64,000 nucleotides of DNA, taken from the NCBI GenBank assembly GCA_027491295.1, contig JAIXWK010000002.1, positions 432,032 through 496,031 of the forward strand, read 5' to 3'. Shown piece by piece: positions 8,853 to 17,619 of this stretch. A program made the position numbers and the translations under genes. Position 1 is the stretch's first letter. Each line of letters begins with the position of its first letter. The notes beneath the pieces are model-generated. The model made no database searches. It had not been told where the DNA came from and saw only the letters and a list, made by a program, of their open reading frames with translations. Source of the stretch: Microbacteriaceae bacterium (GTDB lineage: Bacteria; Actinomycetota; Actinomycetes; Actinomycetales; Microbacteriaceae).

Positions 8853-9417
8853 TTTCGACCCAAGTTCCTAGCCCTGGCCATGCACCCCAGCCATCATCAA
8901 GCGAGAAGTGACCTGCGCCGAGAACCTCAATGGTTTCAATCCTCAATGGCTTGTAGAAATCTGTGCCATTTGGCTGCCAGCGATCTTTGTCGCTCGCAAC
9001 CGCTGTGACGCTAGCCGCCCACTTGTTCATCTGAGGCACTAGGGCCGGGTTTCTAAATTCCAGCGGCTCACCCTCGATGCCGGTGGTTTCTGAGGTCATA
9101 ACCGGATCTGGAATTGCCACCAGTAGCGCTCGGTCAAATTGCTTGTTGAATAAATCGGTCAACGCTCCATATAGGAAATTTATGGTTCCAAGGGAATGGG
9201 CAATCACTATCTTTTCCCCACCTTCAACCTCATCCATCATGCCGGACTCTTGTCGAAGCAGATCCTGCCAATCAGCTGGGTTTGGTGTTTCTGGAGCGGG
9301 AAACTGCGGATACCAAACCTGGTGACCCTGGTTGCGCAGGGCAGCTGCCGTCAGGCGCATCCAGTGACCTTCGGGGCGACGGTTGGTCCAACCGTGCAGC
9401 AGTAAGACCCGCGACAT
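8821..9417 (-). CDS. RBBP9/YdeN-type alpha/beta serine hydrolase
   Basis: 198-residue small alpha/beta hydrolase. VLLLHGWTNR at the N terminus gives the oxyanion region, IVIAHSLGT the nucleophile elbow (Ser), and EVLGAGHFS the catalytic His near the C terminus. Length and motif order fit the RBBP9/YdeN family, whose substrates are poorly known. It is the last gene of a unit that begins with copZ and continues through copA and gabD; it starts 3 nt after gabD. It overlaps the convergent MFS gene by 32 bp. Confidence 0.8.
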   Translation of the reverse strand: MSRVLLLHGWTNRRPEGHWMRLTAAALRNQGHQVWYPQFPAPETPNPADWQDLLRQESGMMDEVEGGEKIVIAHSLGTINFLYGALTDLFNKQFDRALLVAIPDPVMTSETTGIEGEPLEFRNPALVPQMNKWAASVTAVASDKDRWQPNGTDFYKPLRIETIEVLGAGHFSLDDGWGAWPGLGTWVETNNPQALLER

Positions 9418-9420
9418 TAG

Positions 9421-10896
9421 TTAGCCCATTGGGTCGGCGATGCCGACATAAACGGTCTCTAGGTATTCTTCGATGCCCTCGAGTGAACCCTCGCGGCCAA
9501 GGCCAGACTGCTTCACGCCACCAAATGGACCAGCGGGGTTGGAGACCAAGCCGGTGTTTAGCCCAAACATGCCGGTCTCTAGCCGCTCAGCAAGTCTCAG
9601 ACCGCGGTTTAGATCCTTGGTGAAGGCATAGGCAACCAGGCCATATTCGGTGTCGTTCGCCATCGCAACCGCTTCGTCTTCGGTCTTGAAAGTCACGATT
9701 GGGGCAACTGGCCCGAAGATCTCGTTCTTGAGAATGTCACTGTTCGCGGCTACTCCCTGAAGCACGGTTGGCGGGTAAAAGTAACCCTCGCCGGTTGGGA
9801 TAACTCCACCGGTGAGAATCTTTGCTCCCTTTGAGGTGGCATCGGTAACCAGTGCGTGAATCGCGTTTCTCGACTTCTCGTCGATGATAGGGCCGATGTT
9901 GGTGCCCTCTTCGACTCCTCGTGCAACCTTTAGAGCTGCAAACCTTGCGGTTAGCTTCTGAGCAAACTCATCTGCAATTGATTCGTGGATCAAAAAGCGG
10001 TTAGCTGCGGTGCAGGCCTCACCCATGTTACGAAGCTTTGCCTGCATTGCGCCTTCAACGGCCTTGTCGACATCAGCGTCTTCGAAAACCAAGAACGGCG
10101 CATTGCCACCAAGCTCCATCGAGGTGCGCAGCACCTGGTCGGCAGAATCCTTAATCAGCATCTTGCCGATTGGTGTTGAACCGGTGAAGGAAAGCTTGCG
10201 TAGCCGGGCGTCTTTAATGATCGGTCCGGTGACCTCGGAGACTCGAGAGGTCTGGATCACGTTCACCACGCCTGCTGGAACTCCAACTTCTTGCAGCACC
10301 TTTGCGAATAGCAAAGAGGTCAGCGGGGTTAGGGCTGCTGGCTTGAGGATCGAGGTGCAACCGGCTGCGATTGCTGGTCCGATCTTTCTGGTGGCCATGG
10401 CGAGTGGGAAGTTCCACGGGGTTATCAAAAGCGCAGGTCCAACAGGCTTTTTTAGAACCATCAAACGGTTCTTGCCATCAGGAGCGGTTTGGTAGCGACC
10501 GTTTACGCGGACTGCTTCCTCGGAGAACCAGCGCAAAAATTCAGATCCATAGGCAACCTCGCCCTTGGCCTCTAGAAATGGCTTACCCATTTCCAGCGAC
10601 ATCAATATTGCAAAGTCATCGCTCATTGCGGTGATCTTCTCGAATGCCGAACGAAGTAGCTCAGCCCTTACGCGAGGAGCGGTGGCCGCCCAAGACTTTT
10701 GGGTTTCGTGAGCGGCTGCCATGGCGTCTTGGCCATCTTGGTATGAGGCATCGGCAATGGTCTTGAGCAGCTTGCCGGTAGCAGGGTCAAAGACATCGAA
10801 GGTCTTACCATCGGAGGCATCACGCCAAACTCCGTTGATGTATAAACCGGTTGGAACTAGATCGAGAACGCGTTTCTCGTCGGCAGAGGTAATCAC
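9421..10896 (-). CDS. gabD: Succinate-semialdehyde dehydrogenase-like aldehyde dehydrogenase
   Basis: 491-residue NADP-type aldehyde dehydrogenase. LLITPWNFPLAMATRK, SMELGGNAPFLVFEDAD (Glu base) and NMGEACTAANRF (catalytic Cys) match the SSADH/GabD group, which oxidises succinate semialdehyde to succinate at the end of GABA catabolism. The GTG start at 10896 overlaps the copA stop (GTGA), so translation is coupled to the copper pump, which is an odd pairing. Functionally it could complete GABA breakdown fed by the amine island at 49-64 kb; that link is inference. Confidence 0.82.
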   Translation of the reverse strand: MITSADEKRVLDLVPTGLYINGVWRDASDGKTFDVFDPATGKLLKTIADASYQDGQDAMAAAHETQKSWAATAPRVRAELLRSAFEKITAMSDDFAILMSLEMGKPFLEAKGEVAYGSEFLRWFSEEAVRVNGRYQTAPDGKNRLMVLKKPVGPALLITPWNFPLAMATRKIGPAIAAGCTSILKPAALTPLTSLLFAKVLQEVGVPAGVVNVIQTSRVSEVTGPIIKDARLRKLSFTGSTPIGKMLIKDSADQVLRTSMELGGNAPFLVFEDADVDKAVEGAMQAKLRNMGEACTAANRFLIHESIADEFAQKLTARFAALKVARGVEEGTNIGPIIDEKSRNAIHALVTDATSKGAKILTGGVIPTGEGYFYPPTVLQGVAANSDILKNEIFGPVAPIVTFKTEDEAVAMANDTEYGLVAYAFTKDLNRGLRLAERLETGMFGLNTGLVSNPAGPFGGVKQSGLGREGSLEGIEEYLETVYVGIADPMG

Positions 10897-12998
10897 TTAG
10901 CCACTCCTTTGTGTACGTCTATATCTTGCCACTTCAGGCGTTGTGAATTCACCACAACCGAGACCGAGCTAAAAGCCATCGCGGCTCCTGCGAGCATCGG
11001 GTTCAAAAGCCCAAGGGCTGCAACCGGAATCAAGATTAGGTTGTAGCCAAAGGCCCAACCTAGGTTTTGCAGAATGTTGCGGTGGGTGCGCTTGGCAAGC
11101 GAGAGTGCGTAGGCAACGTTTAGCGGATTGTCATCCAAGATTGTGATCGCACTGGCCGCCTGGGCCGCGTGAGCGCCAGAACCCATTGCAATACCAATGT
11201 CTGCGCGAGCTAGCGCGGCAACATCGTTGATGCCATCGCCAACCATCGCGGTTACCTGGTCTGCACCGTGAAGAAGTTCTAGTTTTTGTTCAGGGGTCAC
11301 ACCACCGCGGAAACTCTCGATTCCAAGCTGCTTGGCGATTACCTCAACCCGAGCGGGGTGGTCGCCTGAAAGAAGTTCAACCTCAATACCCATCCTTGTC
11401 AGCGCGGAAACAGCTTCTTGGGCTCCCTCGCGAACTTCGTCGCTGAGTTCAATTAGGCCGTGTGCCCAACCTTCCCAAGCAACGACAACCAAGGTGTTGG
11501 GTCCGGCGTTAGATAGAGCCTCATCCAGCTCCTGTTGGTTTTCATACCTGCCTGGTCGTTCAACGCTTACAAGCTTGCCCTCGACCAAACCCGTAAGTCC
11601 AACACCGGCCTGCTCGGTAACCTCGGTGGCTACGAATTGTTTGCTGAGTTTGCTGATTGCTTTTGCCACCGAGTGATTCGAACCCTGCTCGACTGCAGCG
11701 GCATAGGCCAGCATGGTGGCGCTACCTACGCCACCTAGGCCACGGGAGTTCACGACTCGAAGCTGACCATCGGTGAGCGTTCCGGTTTTGTCAAAGATCA
11801 CGCGCTTTACGCGAGACGCCAACCTAAGCGCATCTGGGTTTCTAATCACCAATGACTTCTTAGTTCCCAATCCGGTAGCAACCGTCAGGCTCATTGGAAC
11901 CGCAATGCCAAGAGCACAAGGGCAAGCAATCACTAGGACGGCAACGGCTGCCGATACGGCAAAGTCGGTGCTTGCTCCAAGCAGGCTCCACACCGCGAAG
12001 GTGACTCCGGCAATGACGATCACGCTCGGCACAAAGATGCTGGAAATGCGATCCGCCAAAGAACCAAGCTGTGTCTTTTGAGCGGTCGCCTCGCGAACCA
12101 GGTCTGCGATTCGAGAAAGTCGAGAAACACTCGCGCTTCCAGTTGCTTCGAGTTCAATCTGGCCATCAAGAGACGTTGCGCCTGCAGAGAGCTCACCGCC
12201 CTGGGTAATTGCCACCGGCAAGCTTTCACCAGTCAGAGTTGAAAGATCAATCAGTGCATTCGCGGATAGCAGCTTGCCATCGACCGGGATTCGCTCACCG
12301 GCGTTTACAAATACCTTGTCGCCTTGGCGCACCTCTTGGGATGCGACCGTCAAGCGCTGACCATCACGTTCGATGTTTGCGGTTTCTGGGATGGCTGCAA
12401 GCAGCGCTCTCACCGCATCGGTTGCACTTCTTCTAGCGCGGACTTCGATGTAGCGACCAATTAGCACAACCGCTGGCACGACGGCGCTGACCTCGAAGTA
12501 GTTGTGCGGGTGGCCATCGAGAGTTAGGTAGACGCTGTACCCGTATGCCACCAACGACCCAAGCGACACCAGGGTGTCCATGGTGGAATCGAGGTGTCTT
12601 AGGTTCTTTAGGGCAGCTTTGTGGAATGGGTATGCCACATAAACAATCACGACGGTGGCCAAAGCCCAGACCAGGTATTGGGAACCGGTGAATGCAAATA
12701 ATGGCACCATGCCAAACAGCATGGTTAGCCCCGCAAAGATCGAACCGACCCAAAGCCTTGGCTTGAGGGTTTGAAGTTCTGACCTACCAGATCCGACTTT
12801 GTAACCGGCGGCTTCAACGGCTTGAGATAGCTCGGCCTGGGTTACTTCCGGATTCAGTTGAAGGTGAGCCTTTTCGGTCGCGAAGTCGACGTAGGCAGTT
12901 ACTCCAGAGAGCTTGTTGAGATTCTTTTCAACCCGCCTAGCGCAAGCCGTGCAGGTCATCCCCTCAATTTCAAGCTCTTGAAGATTAGTTTTAGGCAT
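10893..12998 (-). CDS. copA: Copper-exporting P1B-type ATPase
   Basis: 701-residue heavy-metal pump. One N-terminal HMA domain carries GMTCTAC (Cys16/Cys19). The transmembrane CPC motif (IACPCALGIAVP), the phosphorylation site DKTGTLTDG and the hinge GDGINDVAALA follow. CPC plus MxxSS-type C-terminal residues (MAFSSVSVVVNS) point to Cu(I). It exports copper from the cytoplasm using ATP. It overlaps the copZ 3' end by 8 nt and the gabD start by 4 nt. No CsoR-type regulator is seen nearby. Confidence 0.93.
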   Translation of the reverse strand: MPKTNLQELEIEGMTCTACARRVEKNLNKLSGVTAYVDFATEKAHLQLNPEVTQAELSQAVEAAGYKVGSGRSELQTLKPRLWVGSIFAGLTMLFGMVPLFAFTGSQYLVWALATVVIVYVAYPFHKAALKNLRHLDSTMDTLVSLGSLVAYGYSVYLTLDGHPHNYFEVSAVVPAVVLIGRYIEVRARRSATDAVRALLAAIPETANIERDGQRLTVASQEVRQGDKVFVNAGERIPVDGKLLSANALIDLSTLTGESLPVAITQGGELSAGATSLDGQIELEATGSASVSRLSRIADLVREATAQKTQLGSLADRISSIFVPSVIVIAGVTFAVWSLLGASTDFAVSAAVAVLVIACPCALGIAVPMSLTVATGLGTKKSLVIRNPDALRLASRVKRVIFDKTGTLTDGQLRVVNSRGLGGVGSATMLAYAAAVEQGSNHSVAKAISKLSKQFVATEVTEQAGVGLTGLVEGKLVSVERPGRYENQQELDEALSNAGPNTLVVVAWEGWAHGLIELSDEVREGAQEAVSALTRMGIEVELLSGDHPARVEVIAKQLGIESFRGGVTPEQKLELLHGADQVTAMVGDGINDVAALARADIGIAMGSGAHAAQAASAITILDDNPLNVAYALSLAKRTHRNILQNLGWAFGYNLILIPVAALGLLNPMLAGAAMAFSSVSVVVNSQRLKWQDIDVHKGVAK

Positions 12999-13212
12999 CT
13001 AGAGGGGTGAATTCCTTGGCGGTGTAACCGGCTGCGGTAATGGCCTCGGAGAGTTGGTCATTGGAAAGACCGTTTTGCTCAACAGTCGCAATACCCTTGG
13101 CGTGATCTACCTGCACGTTGGCAACTCCAGCAAGGCCACTGAGTTCCTTGGTGATGGTCATGGCGCAGTGACCACAGGTCATGCCCTCAATCTGAATCTC
13201 GATCTTGCTCAA
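12991..13212 (-). CDS. copZ: Copper chaperone, single HMA domain
   Basis: 73-residue cytosolic metallochaperone with GMTCGHC (Cys13, Cys16), which delivers Cu(I) to CopA. The start is TTG at 13212, supported by GAGGAG with 5-nt spacing. It is the first gene of the copZ-copA-gabD-hydrolase unit and overlaps copA by 8 nt. The 69-bp gap to arsR presumably holds its promoter; I see no obvious copper operator in it. Confidence 0.9.
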   Translation of the reverse strand: MSKIEIQIEGMTCGHCAMTITKELSGLAGVANVQVDHAKGIATVEQNGLSNDQLSEAITAAGYTAKEFTPLDA

Positions 13213-13281
13213 TCTGTCTCCTCTATTTGCTGCTTCTGCTACTAGGACAACCCATGAAGGTTGCTAGAAAATTTCACGCCA

Positions 13282-13620
13282 CTAGGCGTTGAACAGGTTG
13301 GCTATTTGGGCCCAACGCTCTCGGTTCAGTGAATACCAAACCCAGGTTCCGCGGCGCTCGCCGCTGATTAGACCAGCCTCGGCGAGCTTTTTTAGGTGGT
13401 GACTAATGGTTGGCTGGGTGAGGTCAAGTGGTTCGGTTAGGTTGCAAACACAGGCCTCTTGGTTTTCACTGGCGGCAATCATCGCCAAGATCTGAAGCCT
13501 GGTTGGATCTGCCACTGCCTTGAGTGCGGTTGCCATCGACTCCGCGGTCGTGCGAGCAAGCGGCTCTGTGCCCGCCTTTGGAAGGCAGTCCAGCAGCTGC
13601 AATGGAATTTGGGTAACCAC
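13282..13620 (-). CDS. arsR: ArsR/SmtB-family repressor
   Basis: 112-residue winged-helix repressor. The metal/arsenite-sensing motif EACVCNL (about residues 55-61) sits at the start of the recognition region, followed by TQPTISHHLKKLAEAGL, the DNA-reading helix. Binding of As(III) to the Cys pair would release DNA. The start is GTG at 13620. It is divergent from the channel-arsC unit, with two palindromes in the 68-bp gap as likely operators. It could in principle also read Cu or Cd, but the arsC neighbour favours arsenic. Confidence 0.88.
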   Translation of the reverse strand: MVTQIPLQLLDCLPKAGTEPLARTTAESMATALKAVADPTRLQILAMIAASENQEACVCNLTEPLDLTQPTISHHLKKLAEAGLISGERRGTWVWYSLNRERWAQIANLFNA

Positions 13621-13635
13621 GTGTTAACCTGTCTG

Positions 13636-13653
13636 TATAGATACTTATCTATA
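13636..13653. promoter_or_regulatory. Operator O1 for ArsR
   Basis: Perfect inverted repeat TATAGATA-CT-TATCTATA (8-bp arms, 2-bp spacer) between arsR and the channel gene. It has the size and AT-rich form of ArsR operators and lies over the arsR-proximal promoter region. Confidence 0.7.
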
Positions 13654-13673
13654 ATCTCAATCAGTCGACAAAA

Positions 13674-13687
13674 TAGATAGGTATTTA
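13674..13687. promoter_or_regulatory. Operator O2 for ArsR, overlapping the channel promoter
   Basis: TAGATA-GG-TATTTA, one mismatch from a perfect palindrome and the same 6-2-6 layout as the core of O1 (TAGATA-CT-TATCTA). The two centres are 36 bp apart. It ends one base before the GTG of the channel gene and probably covers its -10 region. Confidence 0.6.
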
Positions 13688-13688
13688 A

Positions 13689-14357
13689 GTGAAGTTTACG
13701 CTAGCGCAGCGCCTGTCTGCCGAGTTCTTGGGCACCGCAGGCATTGTCGCGGTGGTGCTTGGAACCAGCCACATGGCAGCACAGCTGTCAGCAGTTCCTT
13801 CTGTTGACCTCGTGATGAATGCGCTGGCAACTGCTGGAGCGCTTTTCGTTCTCATCTCACTCTTTGCCCAAGTCTCCGGATCTCACTTCAACCCGGTGGT
13901 GACGATGGTTTTTTGGCTTCGCAAGGAAATCGCAATTGCTGACGCGGCAGGTTATGTGGTCGCTCAAATTGCCGGTGCAATTTCTGGAGCACTGCTGGCG
14001 AATCTAATGTTTGGCGAAGCGGTCTTCACTCAAAGCCAGAACATCCGATCAGGCCTTGGTATCCATGTCGCAGAGGTAGTTGCAAGCTTTGGGCTGTTGT
14101 TGGTAATTCTCCTGCTGGCCCAGCAGGGCAAGAACAGCCTGATTCCGATCGCGGTCCCGCTTTGGATCTTGGCAGGTTACTTTTTTACCTCATCAACCTC
14201 TTTCGCTAACCCAGCGGTGACCATCGGGCGCGGCTTCTCTGACGCCGGAAGCTCAATTGCTTGGGAGTCAGTTCCAATCTTCATAGTTACTCAAGTGCTT
14301 GGAGCGCTGCTTGCTCTTGGCGTTGCAACTTTTTTCAAATCAAAGACCGAAGGGTAG
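13689..14357 (+). CDS. MIP/aquaglyceroporin-family channel, probable arsenite channel
   Basis: 222-residue membrane channel with the two pore half-helix motifs, HFNPVV (about 67-72) and FANPAV (about 174-179), and six hydrophobic segments. It lies between the arsR operators and arsC (4-nt gap), the arrangement of AqpS-type arsenite exit channels that replace ArsB. Arsenate would be reduced by ArsC and arsenite would leave through this channel. GTG start. Glycerol or water transport is the alternative, but the context argues for arsenic. Confidence 0.85.
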   Translation: MKFTLAQRLSAEFLGTAGIVAVVLGTSHMAAQLSAVPSVDLVMNALATAGALFVLISLFAQVSGSHFNPVVTMVFWLRKEIAIADAAGYVVAQIAGAISGALLANLMFGEAVFTQSQNIRSGLGIHVAEVVASFGLLLVILLLAQQGKNSLIPIAVPLWILAGYFFTSSTSFANPAVTIGRGFSDAGSSIAWESVPIFIVTQVLGALLALGVATFFKSKTEG

Positions 14358-14361
14358 AAAC

Positions 14362-14778
14362 ATGTCCACTCCAATTGCCTCAGTAATGTTTGTCTGCGTC
14401 CACAACGCCGGTCGCAGCCAGATGGCTGCCTCCTACCTTCAGCACCTAGCTGGAGACCGAGTTGAGGTTCGCTCTTCTGGAACTGCGCCTGCCGACACCG
14501 TGAACCCTGCGGTGGTTGAGGCAATGCTTGAAGAAGGCATCGACATCTCTGGCAACACTCCAAAGATTCTCACCGACGAGGCTGTTTTGGCCTCTGACTA
14601 CGTAATCACCATGGGTTGCGGCGACAAGTGCCCGTTCTACCCAGGCAAGACCTATCTGGACTGGAAGCTTGCAGACCCAGCCGGTCAGGGTGTCGACTTT
14701 GTGCGACCAATTCGCGATGAGATCCGCGGCATGGTGGAAGATCTGATTTCTCAGATCGATGCCAAGTTTGGTAACTAG
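14362..14778 (+). CDS. arsC: Arsenate reductase, low-molecular-weight phosphatase type
   Basis: 138-residue thiol-dependent arsenate reductase. The P-loop is VCVHNAGRSQ (nucleophile Cys12 to Arg18, CX5R). MGCGDKCP (about 92-99) gives the resolving Cys, and LADPAG carries the general-acid Asp of this fold. The electron donor may be mycothiol or thioredoxin. ATG 14362 follows the channel stop by 4 nt with a weak AGGG Shine-Dalgarno, so it is co-transcribed. Confidence 0.92.
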   Translation: MSTPIASVMFVCVHNAGRSQMAASYLQHLAGDRVEVRSSGTAPADTVNPAVVEAMLEEGIDISGNTPKILTDEAVLASDYVITMGCGDKCPFYPGKTYLDWKLADPAGQGVDFVRPIRDEIRGMVEDLISQIDAKFGN

Positions 14779-14841
14779 CCGTTCAATTGACATTCACCTT
14801 GTGAACAGCTAGCTGAAAGCTGGGGGCGTTATTTTCGCCCC

Positions 14842-15990
14842 ATGCTCAAGCGCGTCGCCATTGTCACCGAGTCATTTTTGCCTCAGATTAATGGCGTCAC
14901 CAACTCCGTTGTGAGAGTTCTAGAGACTCTGAAGCAAAACGAAATTGAAGCGATGGTCATCGCTCCTTCCTCGCAATCTCCTAAGCACCTAGGTTTTGAC
15001 GTTCACACAACAGCCGCCATCTCGGTCCTACAGTTTCCGGTAGCGATGCCAGGACCTGGAATCTCAAAGCTGCTTGAGGACTTTGCTCCAGATGTGATTC
15101 ACGTCGCGGCCCCATTTATGATCGGCGCTCAGGCTATTGCCTGGGGGCAGAGAAACAATGTGCCAACGGTAGCGATCTACCAAACCGATGTTGCAGGTTA
15201 CCTAGAGCGCTACAACCTAGCTTTTGCAAAGCCAATTCTGGAGAAAATCGTCGGCGGTATTCACTTTGGCGCGACTTTGAATTTGGCACCAACCAAAGAG
15301 ACCGCACAGTACCTGCGCCAGATTGGTGGCGGCAAGGTAGAAGTTTGGGGGCGTGGGGTCGACCTAGACCTTTTTAGTCCCAAGAATGTGGGCGATGCCG
15401 AGACCCAGATGATTAGGTCTCGCATCGCACCACCTCACCACAAGGTGATTGGCTTTGTGGGGAGGTTGGCCGCTGAGAAGCAGGTCAATCGCATGATTGA
15501 ACTGATGGATCTGCCAAACACCAGTTTTGTGATCGTGGGCGATGGTCCAGAGCGTGCGAAGCTAGAAGAACTGTTTAGGGGTAGGCCGGTGCTTTTCACC
15601 GGAGCGCTAAGTGGTTTGGAATTGGCCAGAACCTATGCGGCCATGGATATCTTTGTTCACTTTGGAACCGAGGAAACCTTCGGCCAGACCATCCAGGAGG
15701 CACAGGCGACTGGGCTTGCGGTGGTTGCACCAAACATGGGTGGTCCTAGACACCTTATTGAACACAAGAAATCCGGCATGCTGGCTGACCCATTTGTGCC
15801 AAACGGATACCGAAACTTGGTTGCTCAGCTCTTGGCGAGCAAGGGGCTTCGTCAGGAGATTGCCTTGGGGGCAGCAAGAAGCGTTGAGGGCCGTTCTTGG
15901 GCCGCCAACAACGCTAAACTCTTGCAGTACTACCAAGACGCCCTGACTGCTTCTGGCGCGCTAAGACTGGAGCGAATTGAACTGGCTTGA
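14842..15990 (+). CDS. GT4-family glycosyltransferase (MgtA-like mannosyltransferase)
   Basis: 382-residue GT-B glycosyltransferase. The N terminus IVTESFLPQINGVTNSV and the C-terminal EETFGQTIQEAQATGLAVVAP block (with the E-x7-E sugar-nucleotide motif) resemble the actinobacterial GDP-mannose-dependent MgtA/PimB-type enzymes that mannosylate glycolipids at the membrane. The exact acceptor is unknown. ATG 14842 lies 6 nt after TATTTT, so it is probably leaderless. That box is the loop of a 6-bp GC hairpin (GGGGCG / CGCCCC) ending at the start codon. It overlaps the DedA gene by 14 nt. Confidence 0.85.
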   Translation: MLKRVAIVTESFLPQINGVTNSVVRVLETLKQNEIEAMVIAPSSQSPKHLGFDVHTTAAISVLQFPVAMPGPGISKLLEDFAPDVIHVAAPFMIGAQAIAWGQRNNVPTVAIYQTDVAGYLERYNLAFAKPILEKIVGGIHFGATLNLAPTKETAQYLRQIGGGKVEVWGRGVDLDLFSPKNVGDAETQMIRSRIAPPHHKVIGFVGRLAAEKQVNRMIELMDLPNTSFVIVGDGPERAKLEELFRGRPVLFTGALSGLELARTYAAMDIFVHFGTEETFGQTIQEAQATGLAVVAPNMGGPRHLIEHKKSGMLADPFVPNGYRNLVAQLLASKGLRQEIALGAARSVEGRSWAANNAKLLQYYQDALTASGALRLERIELA

Positions 15991-16612
15991 CGCCCAACAG
16001 ATAATTAACGCCTTTGGCGACTATGTGGCCTTGGCCGTCACTCTGATCATCTTTTTAGAGACCGCCTTTATATTCACCTCGTTCTTACCGGGTGATTCGC
16101 TACTGTTTTTGACTGGCCTTGCCCTTGCCACCAGCACCTCTTGGCTTCCGGACTGGCTGGGCTTTATCTTGATTTGGTTGGCAGCCTTTATCGGCACCCA
16201 GGTCGGTTATTGGGTCGGTTACAAAATCGGTCCGCCACTCTTTGAGCAGAACCGCAATTTCATACTCAACGAGAAGGTGCTGGCCCGCACCCACGAGTTC
16301 TTTGAGAAGTACGGAACCCGCGCGGTCGTGCTGGCTCGCTTCGTGCCAATCCTCAGAGCATTGATTCCGATGCTGGCCGGTATCTCCCGGATGGACATCA
16401 AGCGCTTCACCCAGCTAAACCTGATTGGCGCAACCGTCTGGGTTGGCGTTTTTATGCTTGCCGGTTACTGGTTGGGTCAGATCCCATACGTCAAGGAAAA
16501 CCTTGAGACCACGGTTATCTTGATCATCATCTTCACGTCGCTACTTTTGCCTGTTGAGCTGTTGCGAGATCGAATCTCAAAGGGCATTAAATCAAAGCGT
16601 TCTAACGGATAG
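15977..16612 (+). CDS. DedA/SNARE-associated-family membrane protein
   Basis: 211-residue polytopic membrane protein of the DedA family, now regarded as lipid scramblases or flippases. Family signatures are FLPGDSLLFLTGLA (about 34-47) and ARFVPILRALIPMLAG (about 116-131). The start is TTG 15977 with GGAG 4 nt upstream, inside the end of the glycosyltransferase gene, so the two are coupled. The window has a second DedA at 18909. The 3' end overlaps the convergent GDSL hydrolase by 11 bp. Confidence 0.85.
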   Translation: MNWLDAQQIINAFGDYVALAVTLIIFLETAFIFTSFLPGDSLLFLTGLALATSTSWLPDWLGFILIWLAAFIGTQVGYWVGYKIGPPLFEQNRNFILNEKVLARTHEFFEKYGTRAVVLARFVPILRALIPMLAGISRMDIKRFTQLNLIGATVWVGVFMLAGYWLGQIPYVKENLETTVILIIIFTSLLLPVELLRDRISKGIKSKRSNG

Positions 16613-17408
16613 TCATTTCCCAGTTGGGGTGATTTACCCTTGGGCTGTATGGGCTAAGCGCACTGTGCTTAGGCTGCATGCCATCTCCGGAGGTAACACC
16701 CTTGAGCTTGCGATCAAAAAATGGCAGTACGTCTCTTGTGACCCACTTTGCGGTCTCCACCAGTCCACGAGACACGGCTGTCAGCTCCGGGTTTACGTAT
16801 CGGTAATTTAGGTCTAGCAGAGCAGCCGCATCATTTGCGACTCGGATGTGGCCCTGACCGGAGAAGTGGACCATGTCCTCGGCCCAGTAGGCCAAGTTCT
16901 CAAAATCTTGAATACCAAAGACATCGAGCATCGGAATTTCAAACTCGTCCGCAACGGTCTCGATCAGGGTGGAGAAAAGCTCAGCCTTTTGCCTCATCGG
17001 CTTGAAAAGCTTCAGGTGGATTGGGTTGATGGTGTTTGCCAACATAACATCGCAACCGGCTGCTAGCAGCTGGTGGACCCCGTCGCGCAGGCTATCGCGC
17101 AGCTGTGGCAGTGAGCTCGGGCGGGTCATGATGTCATTTGAACCGGCCATCACGGTCACCAGGTCCGGCTGCAGGTAAAGTGCTTGCGGCAACTGACCCT
17201 GAATGATCTTCTGCAGCTTTGCTCCCCTGAGGGCAAGATTTGCGTATTGAAACTCATAACCTGAGTCGGCGGCCTCTTGAGCCAGTAGCCCTGCCAAGCG
17301 GTCGGTCCAGCCGTTGTGGTGGCGAGAGTTTTTGAAGGTGAAGTCACCAAGTCCTTCGGAGAGCGAGTCTCCGATTGCAACGTATGAGCGGTAAGGCTTT
17401 CCAATCAC
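16602..17408 (-). CDS. SGNH/GDSL-family hydrolase
   Basis: 268-residue hydrolase. Block I is AIGDSLSEGLGD (catalytic Ser15), block III is VMAGSNDI, and block V is EDMVHFSGQGH (Asp/His). No signal peptide, so it is probably cytoplasmic. Esterase, lipase or carbohydrate acetylhydrolase activity is possible; the substrate is unknown. GTG start at 17408. Confidence 0.85.
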   Translation of the reverse strand: MIGKPYRSYVAIGDSLSEGLGDFTFKNSRHHNGWTDRLAGLLAQEAADSGYEFQYANLALRGAKLQKIIQGQLPQALYLQPDLVTVMAGSNDIMTRPSSLPQLRDSLRDGVHQLLAAGCDVMLANTINPIHLKLFKPMRQKAELFSTLIETVADEFEIPMLDVFGIQDFENLAYWAEDMVHFSGQGHIRVANDAAALLDLNYRYVNPELTAVSRGLVETAKWVTRDVLPFFDRKLKGVTSGDGMQPKHSALSPYSPRVNHPNWEMTIR

Positions 17409-17493
17409 GAGTTCATCAAATGATGGCTAATCGAACAAAAGGCAAACCAACGGTGACGTGTTTGGTTCGGATTGGTGAATTAGCGTGCTCAAG

Positions 17494-17522
17494 TTGACAA
17501 ACCCGATGAAAGAATGCAAAAT
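17494..17522 (+). promoter_or_regulatory. Promoter of the leader ORF and winged-helix regulator
   Basis: TTGACA (17494-17499), 17-bp spacer, CAAAAT (17517-17522). Seven bases later is the ATG of a 29-codon ORF at 17530, so transcription would begin at or next to that ATG. The -35 is consensus; the -10 is weak. Confidence 0.5.
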
Positions 17523-17529
17523 TCTTCTA

Positions 17530-17619
17530 ATGTCTACTCGAGCCTCTTCCAGCGCGTTGGTTACCACCAACGCAATGATGTGCTGCTCGATGTGCATGTG
17601 CATGCTTTCGTGCCGCTAA
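17530..17619 (+). CDS. Candidate Met/Cys-rich leader peptide
   Basis: 29-codon ORF in an otherwise gene-free 313-bp gap (17409-17721). The peptide begins MSTRASSSALVTT and its second half is MMCCSMCMCMLSCR: five Cys and five Met in 14 residues, directly before the stop. It sits 7 nt after a promoter and 102 nt before a winged-helix regulator. This is the layout of actinobacterial leader peptides that sense amino-acid supply or metal through ribosome stalling. The rest of the gap holds only a short repeat (GCACG-N5-CGTGC near 17670). Translation is unproven. Confidence 0.45.
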   Translation: MSTRASSSALVTTNAMMCCSMCMCMLSCR

